A stretch of DNA of 64,000 nucleotides from Ferrovum sp. PN-J185 (GTDB lineage: Bacteria; Pseudomonadota; Gammaproteobacteria; Burkholderiales; Ferrovaceae): positions 1-64,000 of the forward strand of contig NZ_LQZA01000005.1 in the NCBI RefSeq assembly GCF_001581925.1. The letters run 5' to 3'. The notes under the pieces are model-generated. The model was not told the origin of the DNA. It saw only the letters and a list, made by a program, of their open reading frames with translations, and ran no database searches. Within the stretch, counting starts at the first letter, position 1; every line of letters starts with the position of its first letter. The translations under genes and the position numbers were made by a program. Below, piece after piece: positions 31,919 through 40,050 of the stretch.

Positions 31919-32110
31919 ATGAAATATGTAGAGCGCTTTTATCAACAATTACACTCATTTTTAATAGAAGAAGATGGCGTAACCGCCATCGAATACGGAC
32001 TAATTGCCTCATTGATAGGTTTAGCAATTATAGCGGGGACCACTTTATTAGGGAGTAACTTAAATGCCAAATTTACGACGATTGCAACCACTATAGCAGC
32101 AGCAGTATAA
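31919..32110 (+). CDS. flp: Flp/Fap-type pilin subunit
   Basis: A 63-residue prepilin with a short positively charged leader ending EEDG, then VTAIEYGLIASLIGLAIIAG, the classical Flp motif with Glu at +5 and the adjacent Tyr. Cleavage after the Gly by a TadV/CpaA-type peptidase gives a pilin of about 44 residues. It is the first gene of the Tad locus and is followed by a strong hairpin. The prepilin peptidase is not in this window. Confidence 0.95.
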   Translation: MKYVERFYQQLHSFLIEEDGVTAIEYGLIASLIGLAIIAGTTLLGSNLNAKFTTIATTIAAAV

Positions 32111-32120
32111 CTATTGGCTT

Positions 32121-32149
32121 AGGAGAAAATGAATCAATCATTTTCTCCT
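32121..32149 (+). promoter_or_regulatory. Perfect 12-bp hairpin between flp and cpaB
   Basis: AGGAGAAAATGA at 32121-32132 and TCATTTTCTCCT at 32138-32149 are exact reverse complements around ATCAA. No T-run follows. The stem covers both an AGGAG ribosome-binding sequence and the ATG of a 14-codon frame. A likely role is to protect the 3' end of a short, abundant flp mRNA and reduce expression of the downstream assembly genes. Confidence 0.75.
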
Positions 32150-32173
32150 CAAAACAAATGCCGCCCCTCATGA
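32129..32173 (+). CDS. Possible 14-codon leader peptide coupled to cpaB
   Basis: ATG three bases after AGGAG opens the frame MNQSFSPQNKCRPS. Its TGA overlaps the cpaB ATG at 32170 (ATGA). This could translationally couple cpaB to ribosomes that open the hairpin. Spacing to the AGGAG is shorter than optimal, and no homologue can be recognised for so short a peptide. Confidence 0.3.
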   Translation: MNQSFSPQNKCRPS

Positions 32174-32835
32174 AATTCGTTCTTTCTATGATAAATCAGT
32201 ATAAAACCTGGTGGTGGGTATGGATTGTCTCTCTATTAGGAAGTCTCATTACTGGATACTTGGTATTTTTTGCAAACACTCCTCATATTACACTTTATAC
32301 CGCTAAAAATGACTTATCAGTAGGGCATATTATTAAAGAGAGTGATCTTGTAAAAAATACATGGCCTATTGATACTGCACCTAAAAGTTACTTTACCGAG
32401 AGTCAATTGCTTATCAATAAAACCATTACAGAGCCTGTAAATCAAGGGTTACCAATTGTCCCTAATAATATAAAAAACCTATCAACCTCTATAGAGAATC
32501 AAATTCATCAAACAAGATTAGTCACTTTAACTATTAACGTAGGAGAGATTGATACCGATATAGTTATGCAAGGGGATAGAATAGATTTATGGTATCGACA
32601 AAAAAACAATACTCAACTAAGTCACCTTATTACCAATGTAGAAATACAACATCTACATATAGATACCACGACACATACTATTTACTTAACAATTAAGCTC
32701 TCAGCACAACAATTAACACTATTACCTATTAACCACTCAGATTGGCAGTTACAACTACTTCTGCATCCTTCTCATCATAAAGCAATACCAGTCAGACCCA
32801 CCTCAATAGAGATTATCCGTGGAGTCATACCTTGA
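32170..32835 (+). CDS. cpaB: Flp pilus assembly protein CpaB/RcpC
   Basis: About 221 residues: one N-terminal membrane helix (WWWVWIVSLLGSLITGYLVFF), then an SAF-like domain (LYTAKNDLSVGHIIKESDLVKNTWP) and a beta-rich RcpC-like domain with the QGDRIDLWY motif. CpaB works in the periplasm with the secretin in Tad pilus assembly. The start is chosen at 32170 for its overlap with the leader frame; an ATG at 32158 is also in frame. Neither has a good ribosome binding site. Confidence 0.85.
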   Translation: MKFVLSMINQYKTWWWVWIVSLLGSLITGYLVFFANTPHITLYTAKNDLSVGHIIKESDLVKNTWPIDTAPKSYFTESQLLINKTITEPVNQGLPIVPNNIKNLSTSIENQIHQTRLVTLTINVGEIDTDIVMQGDRIDLWYRQKNNTQLSHLITNVEIQHLHIDTTTHTIYLTIKLSAQQLTLLPINHSDWQLQLLLHPSHHKAIPVRPTSIEIIRGVIP

Positions 32836-33374
32836 AAAACAATCATCACTCATTACAACATGGCAGTATTAGTATTTTGACGCTCATTATCTTACCTTTA
32901 TCTATAAGCTTAACTGTAATGGTGCTGTTTATTGGCCAAATTACCAAACAAAGAATGGATCTTGATCGAGCAATAGATGATGCTACCCTAGCAGGAGCTA
33001 TGGAACTAGATCAAACCAATACAAGTTTCACACGATCCATTAATGTTATTAATACTGTTTTACAACATAGTCATCTCAACTCACCCATCGATTTATCTCA
33101 AGTACGTATCAGCTTTGGTCACTGCCCTCACCTATCTAGTACGCTTGATGGTGTGATTAATCAACAACAACTTAATTGTACTTTTGTTCCTGCAACAATT
33201 GCCGTTACTAATCCACAAGGCTTAATTTATGTGGCCGTTGATAGTGGTAATCAGCAAGGAAGTATTATTTTATCTATTCTTAGTAACTCATTATCACTTC
33301 ATCCAGGAACGCTGATTCACTCTTTAGCTGTTGCAGGATGGATTAGCCCCTTTTCATCGAGACTAACTCAATGA
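32832..33374 (+). CDS. TadG-like pilus-assembly protein
   Basis: A 180-residue protein with an N-terminal segment like the Tad/TadG leader helix (GSISILTLIILPLSISLTVMVLFIG). It is followed by QRMDLDRAIDDATLAGAMEL, typical of the putative Flp pilus-assembly (TadG N-terminal) domain. It lacks the large C-terminal VWA-type domain of full TadG. The start is TTG, overlapping the cpaB stop (TTGA). Confidence 0.75.
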   Translation: MKNNHHSLQHGSISILTLIILPLSISLTVMVLFIGQITKQRMDLDRAIDDATLAGAMELDQTNTSFTRSINVINTVLQHSHLNSPIDLSQVRISFGHCPHLSSTLDGVINQQQLNCTFVPATIAVTNPQGLIYVAVDSGNQQGSIILSILSNSLSLHPGTLIHSLAVAGWISPFSSRLTQ

Positions 33375-33781
33375 CAACACATCAACGAGGGGGTGCGACT
33401 ATTGAAATGATTATGGTTTTACCCTTTTTTTTATTGCCACTCTGGCTTACTGTGCATAGCATCATTTTAGAATGCTACCGCTTTCAGTTAAATAGTAAAG
33501 CAGAACTCATTGCCCGCTCACTCTCTCTTAGTTCAGCTAGTCAATGGCCAAGCAATCTATCCACTCTCACCACTATGAATAGCTATAACAGTACATTATC
33601 TTCCTTTCTCACACTTCAGTATGGCGTGAACTGCTATAACGCTCTGGGACAATTATTTGCAACCACTAATTGCATGGTGACCAATAATATGCCACCCACT
33701 TATATTGAGGTGACTATCCAAGGTACATTAAGTGACGCTGAGGTGATACAAGGTATCTCTAATTGGGTTCGTCATGGCTAA
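33371..33781 (+). CDS. TadE-like minor pseudopilin
   Basis: A 136-residue protein starting MTTHQRGGATIEMIMVLPFFLLPLWL. The Gly-Ala cut site with Glu at about +4 to +5 and a following hydrophobic helix is the TadE/TadF pseudopilin pattern. The C-terminal part has two cysteines (NCYN, TNCMV) that may form a disulfide. It overlaps its neighbours at both ends. Confidence 0.78.
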   Translation: MTTHQRGGATIEMIMVLPFFLLPLWLTVHSIILECYRFQLNSKAELIARSLSLSSASQWPSNLSTLTTMNSYNSTLSSFLTLQYGVNCYNALGQLFATTNCMVTNNMPPTYIEVTIQGTLSDAEVIQGISNWVRHG

Positions 33782-34292
33782 CACATCATCAGAAGAAGGT
33801 GGCGTAATAGTTGAGTTTGCCTTAATTCTCCCTATTTATTTACTCATTATTTTTTTCTATTTAGAGGTATTGCTTGTTTCATGGGACAGCTCAATGAGTC
33901 AATGGGTTTTATGGCGAGCAACGCGTTTAGAAAGCACTCAAATCGTATCACCTCAACAACTACTAAATACATTAACAACTAATAGCATAGGACAAAATCT
34001 ATTATTTAACAGTACATTACTAAATAGTAATAACTTACATATCAACTTTATTAACACAATAGGAGAAACGATTTCCCTACCAGCTAACTTTTCCCCTAGC
34101 AACAACGAAACCAATTGCCAGTTAAATAATAGCTTTTGTATCCGTAGTGTTAAGGTGCAGCTATGCCAAGGCGCTGTTACTCCCTGTCAAAACTTAAACT
34201 CCCCCTTTGCTTTATTCGGACTTAATTTTAATTTTGTTATGAATCAATTAACACTCATTCGTCCCCTTGAAGCTGCAGGTGGATTCTATTAA
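33774..34292 (+). CDS. TadE/TadF-like minor pseudopilin
   Basis: A 172-residue protein with leader SEEGG followed by VIVEFALILPIYLLIIFFYLEVLLV, a TadE-type cleavage region. Four cysteines occur in the C-terminal half (NCQLNNSFC, LCQGAVTPC). It overlaps the preceding gene by 8 bp and ends 10 bp before tadA. Confidence 0.78.
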   Translation: MANTSSEEGGVIVEFALILPIYLLIIFFYLEVLLVSWDSSMSQWVLWRATRLESTQIVSPQQLLNTLTTNSIGQNLLFNSTLLNSNNLHINFINTIGETISLPANFSPSNNETNCQLNNSFCIRSVKVQLCQGAVTPCQNLNSPFALFGLNFNFVMNQLTLIRPLEAAGGFY

Positions 34293-34302
34293 GGATATCA
34301 AT

Positions 34303-35496
34303 ATGGATCTTATTCAACTACGTCAACAACTCCACCAACGTATTATTGATCATCCTCGTATGCTTCAATTGGCATCTTTACCGGAAGAGAACAAACGTTT
34401 TGTATTAAAAGGATGGATCAAAGACTCATTGACAGAGTACTCACCTAGCCTATCAAAAGAACATAACAATTGTCTTATTGAACAGCTTGAGAATGAAATA
34501 TTAGGTTTAGGTCCACTTGAAACACTGCTACAGGATTCCTCTATCAGCGATATATTAGTCAACGGACCTAAACAAATTTATGTTGAAAGACAGGGACTGT
34601 TAAGCCTTCATTCTGATACATTTGATAATGAACAACATGTAAAACATACCATTGATAAAATCATTTCTCCTCTTGGTCGACGGTTAGATGAGAGTCATCC
34701 TATGGTCGATGCGCGACTTAAAGATGGATCAAGACTCAATGCAATTATTCCACCCCTAGCCCTACACGGACCCATTCTATCTATTCGCCGATTTAACCAA
34801 CAATGGGCAATGAATTTTGACACATTAGTTGAACACGATACATTAACCTCCATAATGGCTAAGGTATGTTATGACTACGTAAAGTTGGGAGCTAATATTT
34901 TAATTAGTGGAGGAACGGGGTCAGGAAAAACCACTTTACTTAATATTCTTGCTTCACATATTGATCCGCTAGAACGATTGATAACCATTGAAGATGCAGC
35001 GGAGCTTAATATTCACCATCCCCATGTCGTTAGTCTTGAAACGCGGCCCGCTAATATGGAGGGATCAGGAGAAGTTACCGGTGAACAACTACTAAGAAAT
35101 GCCCTACGCATGAGGCCCAATCGAATCTTATTTGGAGAATTACGAGGTCGAGAGGCATGGGATTTAATGCAAGCTATGAATACAGGACATCCAGGCTCTA
35201 TGACTACCATTCATGCTAATAGTGCAGAACATGCTCTTATTCGACTTCAACAATTGATTGAAAGCCACCAAGGTACGCACCTCCATAATCTCAACCAACA
35301 GCTAATTCATACTCTAGATGTCATTATTCATCTTGAGCGTGATAAACAAGGGAGACGAAGAGTTATGTCTATTCATGAAATACAACCCAAAAGGCATGCC
35401 CCTTTAGTGTGTCTTTTTTATTTTGATGGCGATCGATTTATCAACAAACAACAGCATTCAAAATATCACCCTAAAAAACAATCAATTGTTTTATGA
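34303..35496 (+). CDS. tadA: Flp pilus assembly ATPase TadA/CpaF
   Basis: The hexameric secretion ATPase driving Flp pilus extension and retraction. From ATG 34303 (AAGGA upstream) it has 397 residues: an N-terminal helical domain, ISDILVNGPKQIYVER, Walker A SGGTGSGKTTLLN at about residue 200, the Asp box ITIEDAAEL, Walker B region RPNRILFGELRGREA and the His box MTTIHANSAEHAL. All T2/T4 ATPase motifs are intact. Confidence 0.95.
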   Translation: MDLIQLRQQLHQRIIDHPRMLQLASLPEENKRFVLKGWIKDSLTEYSPSLSKEHNNCLIEQLENEILGLGPLETLLQDSSISDILVNGPKQIYVERQGLLSLHSDTFDNEQHVKHTIDKIISPLGRRLDESHPMVDARLKDGSRLNAIIPPLALHGPILSIRRFNQQWAMNFDTLVEHDTLTSIMAKVCYDYVKLGANILISGGTGSGKTTLLNILASHIDPLERLITIEDAAELNIHHPHVVSLETRPANMEGSGEVTGEQLLRNALRMRPNRILFGELRGREAWDLMQAMNTGHPGSMTTIHANSAEHALIRLQQLIESHQGTHLHNLNQQLIHTLDVIIHLERDKQGRRRVMSIHEIQPKRHAPLVCLFYFDGDRFINKQQHSKYHPKKQSIVL

Positions 35497-36236
35497 CACT
35501 CTTATCAGTTCTCTTTTTTATTAATGTTATATTTTGTCTGGTAACAGGGCTAGTTCTATTTAAACGTCATATATCTCAAGGTGAGGATATATCTATTGTT
35601 AGTTTGCCCAGCTTTACTCTGGACACGGTCAACTATAAAAATAATTCTCAATCTCTGCTTACCAAACTCTTTCATCGTCGTTCTTATACTATACCAATTG
35701 AGGAGTGGTGTCGTTTTTTTGATCTGCTTGGTTTTTCTTTAAAAAGTGGACTTACGCTACGACAAGCATGTGACAGTGTTTCTCCACATATTGATGGACT
35801 ACAAAAAAAGGGAGTTGAACAACTTTTGCAAGATATGACCTTAGGTTTGTCTTTCGTTAACGCTCTTTGTCGATGGCAAGACACTCTTCACGACCCTCTC
35901 CTTAAACGTTTTATTTTTATTGTTGAGCTCCATGAAACCACTGGAGGAGATATTATTCATTTGCTACAAAAATGGACATATCAATTAAGACAATATCAAC
36001 AAATTCAAATTCATATTGAACAGTCTACCAAAGAGGCTCGTGCATCCGGTGTTATTCTCTCACTGCTCACCCCCTTAATTGCTCTACTCACTTGGTATTT
36101 ACATCAAGATTTATGGCTTAAGGCATTGCATAGCCATTTAGGATTAAGTCTTTTTATTGCCACATTGTTACTGTGGTTGTCAGGTGTGGTGTGGACAAGA
36201 TATTTAACCAATATTAAGGTCGGTGATGATGACTAA
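35493..36236 (+). CDS. tadB: Flp pilus platform protein TadB
   Basis: A 247-residue inner-membrane platform protein with one T2SSF domain (EEWCRFFDLLGFSLKSGLTLRQAC...VELHETTGGDIIHLLQKW) and membrane helices at the N-terminus and near the C-terminus. Overlap with tadA is ATGA. It pairs with TadC to form the assembly platform. Confidence 0.9.
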   Translation: MTLLSVLFFINVIFCLVTGLVLFKRHISQGEDISIVSLPSFTLDTVNYKNNSQSLLTKLFHRRSYTIPIEEWCRFFDLLGFSLKSGLTLRQACDSVSPHIDGLQKKGVEQLLQDMTLGLSFVNALCRWQDTLHDPLLKRFIFIVELHETTGGDIIHLLQKWTYQLRQYQQIQIHIEQSTKEARASGVILSLLTPLIALLTWYLHQDLWLKALHSHLGLSLFIATLLLWLSGVVWTRYLTNIKVGDDD

Positions 36237-36963
36237 TTATCAACTCATTTATCAACTATTATCTAATAAAACACTTACTAGTAACCTTGCTCTCTCTTTA
36301 TATCAAAGAGGTTGGGTAAATAACGTATCACAAGAGAAAGTTCAACGTGGCGTGAAGCAGTATGTGACTCTCTTTATTATCTTACTCGTTATAGGTGGAA
36401 TTAATATATGCATTAAAAGAAACAGCTATATTGAATGGTGCTGTATTTTTCTTGTATTTAGTCCATTATTTTTACTTAATTTATTAGCCAGTCGTAAAGA
36501 CCTATATCAGCGTCAAATTAATCATAGTCTACCTACTACTTTAGAAGGATTACTGTTGTGTAATGGCGCAGGACTCTCTATTCAACAGAGTATTGACCGA
36601 TTAAGTCACTTTTTAGATAAACGTTATGTATTACAACGTGAATGGATGATTGCCTCGCACCAATTGCGCTCTGGTCTCAACTTGGATCACGTATTAGATA
36701 CACTATTACAACGTAATCCTCATATTGGGCTGGAAAGATTGGTTATTTTATTAAAAAGCCAATATCGTTTTGGTCATGAATTAGAAAAGGGCTTACTTGA
36801 TGAAATAGAACAACATCACCGCGAACGAGAACAACATATCCAACAACTTACTGCTACCCTAAACTTAAAACTTTTAATGCCTCTATTAGGATGCTTTCTC
36901 CCTTCTCTTGTCATGATGATTCTCATTCCCTCGATAACACAATTAACCTATCTACTCAACTAA
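36226..36963 (+). CDS. tadC: Flp pilus platform protein TadC
   Basis: A 245-residue protein with a T2SSF domain (INHSLPTTLEGLLLCNGAGLSIQQSI...QYRFGHELEKGLLDEI) and terminal membrane helices. Three start codons in a row (GTG 36223, ATG 36226, ATG 36229) overlap the end of tadB; AAGG upstream fits the ATGs. It is the last gene of the Tad operon, followed by a terminator. TadD-like TPR proteins, TadZ, secretin and prepilin peptidase are not here. Confidence 0.9.
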   Translation: MMTNYQLIYQLLSNKTLTSNLALSLYQRGWVNNVSQEKVQRGVKQYVTLFIILLVIGGINICIKRNSYIEWCCIFLVFSPLFLLNLLASRKDLYQRQINHSLPTTLEGLLLCNGAGLSIQQSIDRLSHFLDKRYVLQREWMIASHQLRSGLNLDHVLDTLLQRNPHIGLERLVILLKSQYRFGHELEKGLLDEIEQHHREREQHIQQLTATLNLKLLMPLLGCFLPSLVMMILIPSITQLTYLLN

Positions 36964-36994
36964 AACGCCTCGCTAAAACATCACGAGGCGTTTT
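36962..36994. terminator. Bidirectional terminator between tadC and the amidohydrolase gene
   Basis: AAAACGCCTCG and CGAGGCGTTTT form an 11-bp stem around an 11-base loop, between converging genes. The T-run in each direction is short (four bases). Confidence 0.8.
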
Positions 36995-37016
36995 AGGAGA
37001 GTGTCATGTGATTATG

Positions 37017-38612
37017 TTAAAAAGAGGCCACAACCCCATTAGAACGAGGGTCACTTGCCCCTTCAAATAAACCGTTAGGATGACGAACAACGGCTCCGGC
37101 ATGCCCAACAGTTTCATCAAAGTCATTTAATAATTCAACATCATGACCACGACGCTTTAACTCATTAACAATATCAGCGGAAAAGCGAGACTCCAGTTTT
37201 AATGTATCCGAGGTTTGCCCCCAGGTACGACCAAGTAACCAACGAGGTGCAGTCACTGCCTGCTGCAAGGGTTGACCAAATACCACATGGCGGGTAAACA
37301 CTGCTGCTTGAGTTTGTGGTTGTCCATCCCCACCCATGGTGCCATACACCATAACTCGTCCATCTTTTAATTTAGCTGCCGCTGGGTTCAAAGTATGAAA
37401 AGGTTTCTTAAAGGGCGCTAAAGCAAGTAAATGATCCTTATTGAGACTGAAAGATGCCCCTCTATTCTGCCAATTAAGCCCTGTCGTAGGTAATACACAA
37501 CCGCTACCATATTCGTGATAAATACTCTGAATAAATGAAACGGCCAAACCTGTGTGATCAATTGCTCCTAACCATACTGTATCAGCCGGGCCCTTACCTT
37601 GTCCCCAAGCGAGTGCTTGACTTAATTGAATAGCATCAGCTCCGGCAGATAAATGGTCTTCACTTAAAATACGTTGCGGCTCAATCGGGGCTGTCTCAGG
37701 GTCAGTCACAAAACGATCTCTTAACTTGAACGCTTGTTTAGTGGATTCCACCAGAAGATGAACATAATCCGCGCTCTCTTCTTCTATACCCTGCCAACCA
37801 AAACGCTCAGCAATGCCTAAGATAGCCAGCGACACAGCACCTTGCGTGGGGAGTGTCATGTTGTAAATTGAACCCCATTGCGAATCTAAATACAACGGTT
37901 TAACACAAGGGGCTTCATAGCGCTTTAGATCTGCAAGAGAAACGGGGGAACCAATTGCTGCCAAGTCCTTAGCAATATCCTCAGCCAATGGGCCACGATA
38001 AAAACTATCTAACCCCTCAGCCACCAAACGCTCGAGAGTAAGAGCTAATTTGGGTTGACAGAATTTATCACCAACCGCATAGGATTGACGGTTCTTTAAA
38101 AAAGTCTCTGCAAATCCTGGTTGATCAATCAGTTCTGGTAATTTTTTAGCTGTTAACAGAGATTGGCTGGGCGTTACGGGAATACCTTCTTTAGCATAGG
38201 CAATAGCATCCTTAAGGAGAACGGATAAAGGTAATTTACCGCCACGTGATTGACTCACATCTAAAGCGCTTTTCCAGCCACCAATAGTCCCTGCCACCGT
38301 ATTGGCTGCCCAGGGACCACGAAAGGGGATCGATTTTAAACCTTGGCTTGTATACGCTTCAATGGTGGCTTTTTCAGCAGCGCCACCACAGGCACGTATG
38401 GCAATAGGTTCTCCATCAGGAGGAACAATCACCCAAAAACCATCACCACCGATGCTATTCATATGCGGATAGACCACTGCGATAGTGGAGGCTGCTGCCA
38501 CCATTGCTTCAATAGCATTACCACCTTGTCTTAATACTGCAAGCCCTGCCTGTGATGCAAGAGAATGGGGGGCAGTAACCATTCCCTGTGTGCCATAAAC
38601 TGTATTGAGCAT
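37017..38612 (-). CDS. Gamma-glutamyltransferase-family amidohydrolase (oxamate amidohydrolase HpxW-like)
   Basis: A 531-residue Ntn-hydrolase proenzyme. Autoprocessing would occur before Thr345 in GPADTVWLGAIDH. The following VSFIQSIYHEYGSGCVLPTTGLNWQNRGASF matches the HpxW-type branch rather than classical GGT, which has a DTTHYS-type nucleophile segment. No signal peptide is present, so it is cytoplasmic. It is 9 bp downstream of an oxalate/formate-antiporter-family gene. Oxamate (to oxalate plus ammonia) is the best guess from remembered family sequences; other amides are possible. AAGGAAAAGG precedes the ATG. Confidence 0.75.
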   Translation of the reverse strand: MLNTVYGTQGMVTAPHSLASQAGLAVLRQGGNAIEAMVAAASTIAVVYPHMNSIGGDGFWVIVPPDGEPIAIRACGGAAEKATIEAYTSQGLKSIPFRGPWAANTVAGTIGGWKSALDVSQSRGGKLPLSVLLKDAIAYAKEGIPVTPSQSLLTAKKLPELIDQPGFAETFLKNRQSYAVGDKFCQPKLALTLERLVAEGLDSFYRGPLAEDIAKDLAAIGSPVSLADLKRYEAPCVKPLYLDSQWGSIYNMTLPTQGAVSLAILGIAERFGWQGIEEESADYVHLLVESTKQAFKLRDRFVTDPETAPIEPQRILSEDHLSAGADAIQLSQALAWGQGKGPADTVWLGAIDHTGLAVSFIQSIYHEYGSGCVLPTTGLNWQNRGASFSLNKDHLLALAPFKKPFHTLNPAAAKLKDGRVMVYGTMGGDGQPQTQAAVFTRHVVFGQPLQQAVTAPRWLLGRTWGQTSDTLKLESRFSADIVNELKRRGHDVELLNDFDETVGHAGAVVRHPNGLFEGASDPRSNGVVASF

Positions 38613-38621
38613 ACCTTTTCC

Positions 38622-39890
38622 TTAATAATAACGTACCTTACGACGCAAAGGCTTCAATACAAACAAGGCCAATAAAGCTGCCATAATATCCAAAGTGATT
38701 ACCACTGCAAATACTGGCAACCAACTGTGCGTTGCCTCATGTAATTGAGCTGCCATGGGACCGCCTAAAATAGAACCGACCCCTTGCGCCATGTATAACA
38801 ATCCATAATTACTGCTGGCGTATTTCTCACCAAACGAATCTGTTAGTGTAGAGGGAAATAAAGAAAAAATCTCGCCCCAACCAAAAAAAACTATACCAGT
38901 TAATAGCACAAATAACAGCGGGTCATCGCGAAACTGTAACCAAGCCAACATGGCTAAACCTTCCATTAAAAATGCGATAAACATGGTGTTTTCACGACCG
39001 ATACGATCTGATAGCCAACCAAAAAATGGACGGGTTAATCCATTGGTTATTCGATCCACCGATAACGCTAACGGCAATGCAGCCATCCCCATGACCAACA
39101 CATTAGCCACACCAAAATCTCTAGCAATTGCTGCAGTTTGAGAGATTACCATTAACCCTGAGGTGGAAAGCATGGTCATCATGATAAACATCAGCCAAAA
39201 AAGCGGAGTTTTTAACATTACATTAGCTCCCACCCCTTGCTCGTGACTCGCCACTTCACTGGTTACGGATCGATCGATTGAGTAATCGGGTTGTTTTAAG
39301 CCTTGTGCAGCAACCGCACCGATTAACGCAAAAATTAAACCATAAATAATTAAAGTGGACTGATAACCATAATGACTAATGCCGTAGGCTACTGGAAAGG
39401 TGGTTAAGAAAGCACCGAAACCATAGCCTGCCGCAACCATTCCCACCGCAAAACCACGTCGATCAGGAAACCATTTAACCATCTGAGCGATGATACCGAT
39501 ATAGACAATCCCTGTGCCCACCCCGCCAATTAATCCATAGGTTAAATAAAGTCCTGTTAGCGTTGAAACATAAGAGGCCAATACCCAACTTAAGCCACTT
39601 AATACTGTGCCAATGGTAATCAAAAAACGTGGTCCAAAGCGGTCAACAAAGTAGCCTTGCAAAGGCGAGAAAAAAGTTTGAATCACAATCAATATGGAGA
39701 AAGTAATTTGGATTTCCGATAACTTTGCCCCAATACTAGTCATTAAGGGCTTGGTAAATAAAGTCCATGTATATTGAGGGCTGGCAATGGCCATCATACA
39801 AACAATCCCTAATATCAATTGTATCCAACGGGTACGGCCAGTTAGAGGATCGGCAAGGGACTCTGAAGTGTATCTAGCTACTGTGCTCAT
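38622..39890 (-). CDS. MFS transporter, oxalate/formate antiporter (OFA) family
   Basis: A 422-residue, 12-helix transporter. OFA-family features are MASPQYTW-like helix 1 (IASPQYTWTLF), FVDRFGPRFL, and TNGLTRPFFGWLSDRIGRENTM carrying the conserved helix-8 Arg. The helix-11 segment reads NYGLLYMAQG with Gln369, where oxalate-transporting relatives have Lys in YTAKG. AAGGAG lies nine bases before the ATG. It is co-transcribed with the downstream amidohydrolase, suggesting import of its substrate or export of its product. Confidence 0.88.
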   Translation of the reverse strand: MSTVARYTSESLADPLTGRTRWIQLILGIVCMMAIASPQYTWTLFTKPLMTSIGAKLSEIQITFSILIVIQTFFSPLQGYFVDRFGPRFLITIGTVLSGLSWVLASYVSTLTGLYLTYGLIGGVGTGIVYIGIIAQMVKWFPDRRGFAVGMVAAGYGFGAFLTTFPVAYGISHYGYQSTLIIYGLIFALIGAVAAQGLKQPDYSIDRSVTSEVASHEQGVGANVMLKTPLFWLMFIMMTMLSTSGLMVISQTAAIARDFGVANVLVMGMAALPLALSVDRITNGLTRPFFGWLSDRIGRENTMFIAFLMEGLAMLAWLQFRDDPLLFVLLTGIVFFGWGEIFSLFPSTLTDSFGEKYASSNYGLLYMAQGVGSILGGPMAAQLHEATHSWLPVFAVVITLDIMAALLALFVLKPLRRKVRYY

Positions 39891-39971
39891 GGATCATTTC
39901 TCCTTATTCACTAAAAATGAAGTACAACTTGAATAAAGCAACTCTCGTGCCACAACAAACAGCTATTACTA

Positions 39972-39994
39972 AACAACGCCATTGAGGCGTTGTT
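39972..39994. repeat. Inverted repeat between copper ATPase and MFS genes
   Basis: AACAACGCC and GGCGTTGTT pair perfectly around ATTGA. The T-content behind it is weak in both directions, so it is a possible terminator for the copper ATPase transcript. Confidence 0.5.
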
Positions 39995-40050
39995 ATGACC
40001 TTATTATTTTTAGACTATGTCTCAGAATAGTGCGAATACAGCGTGTTTGT

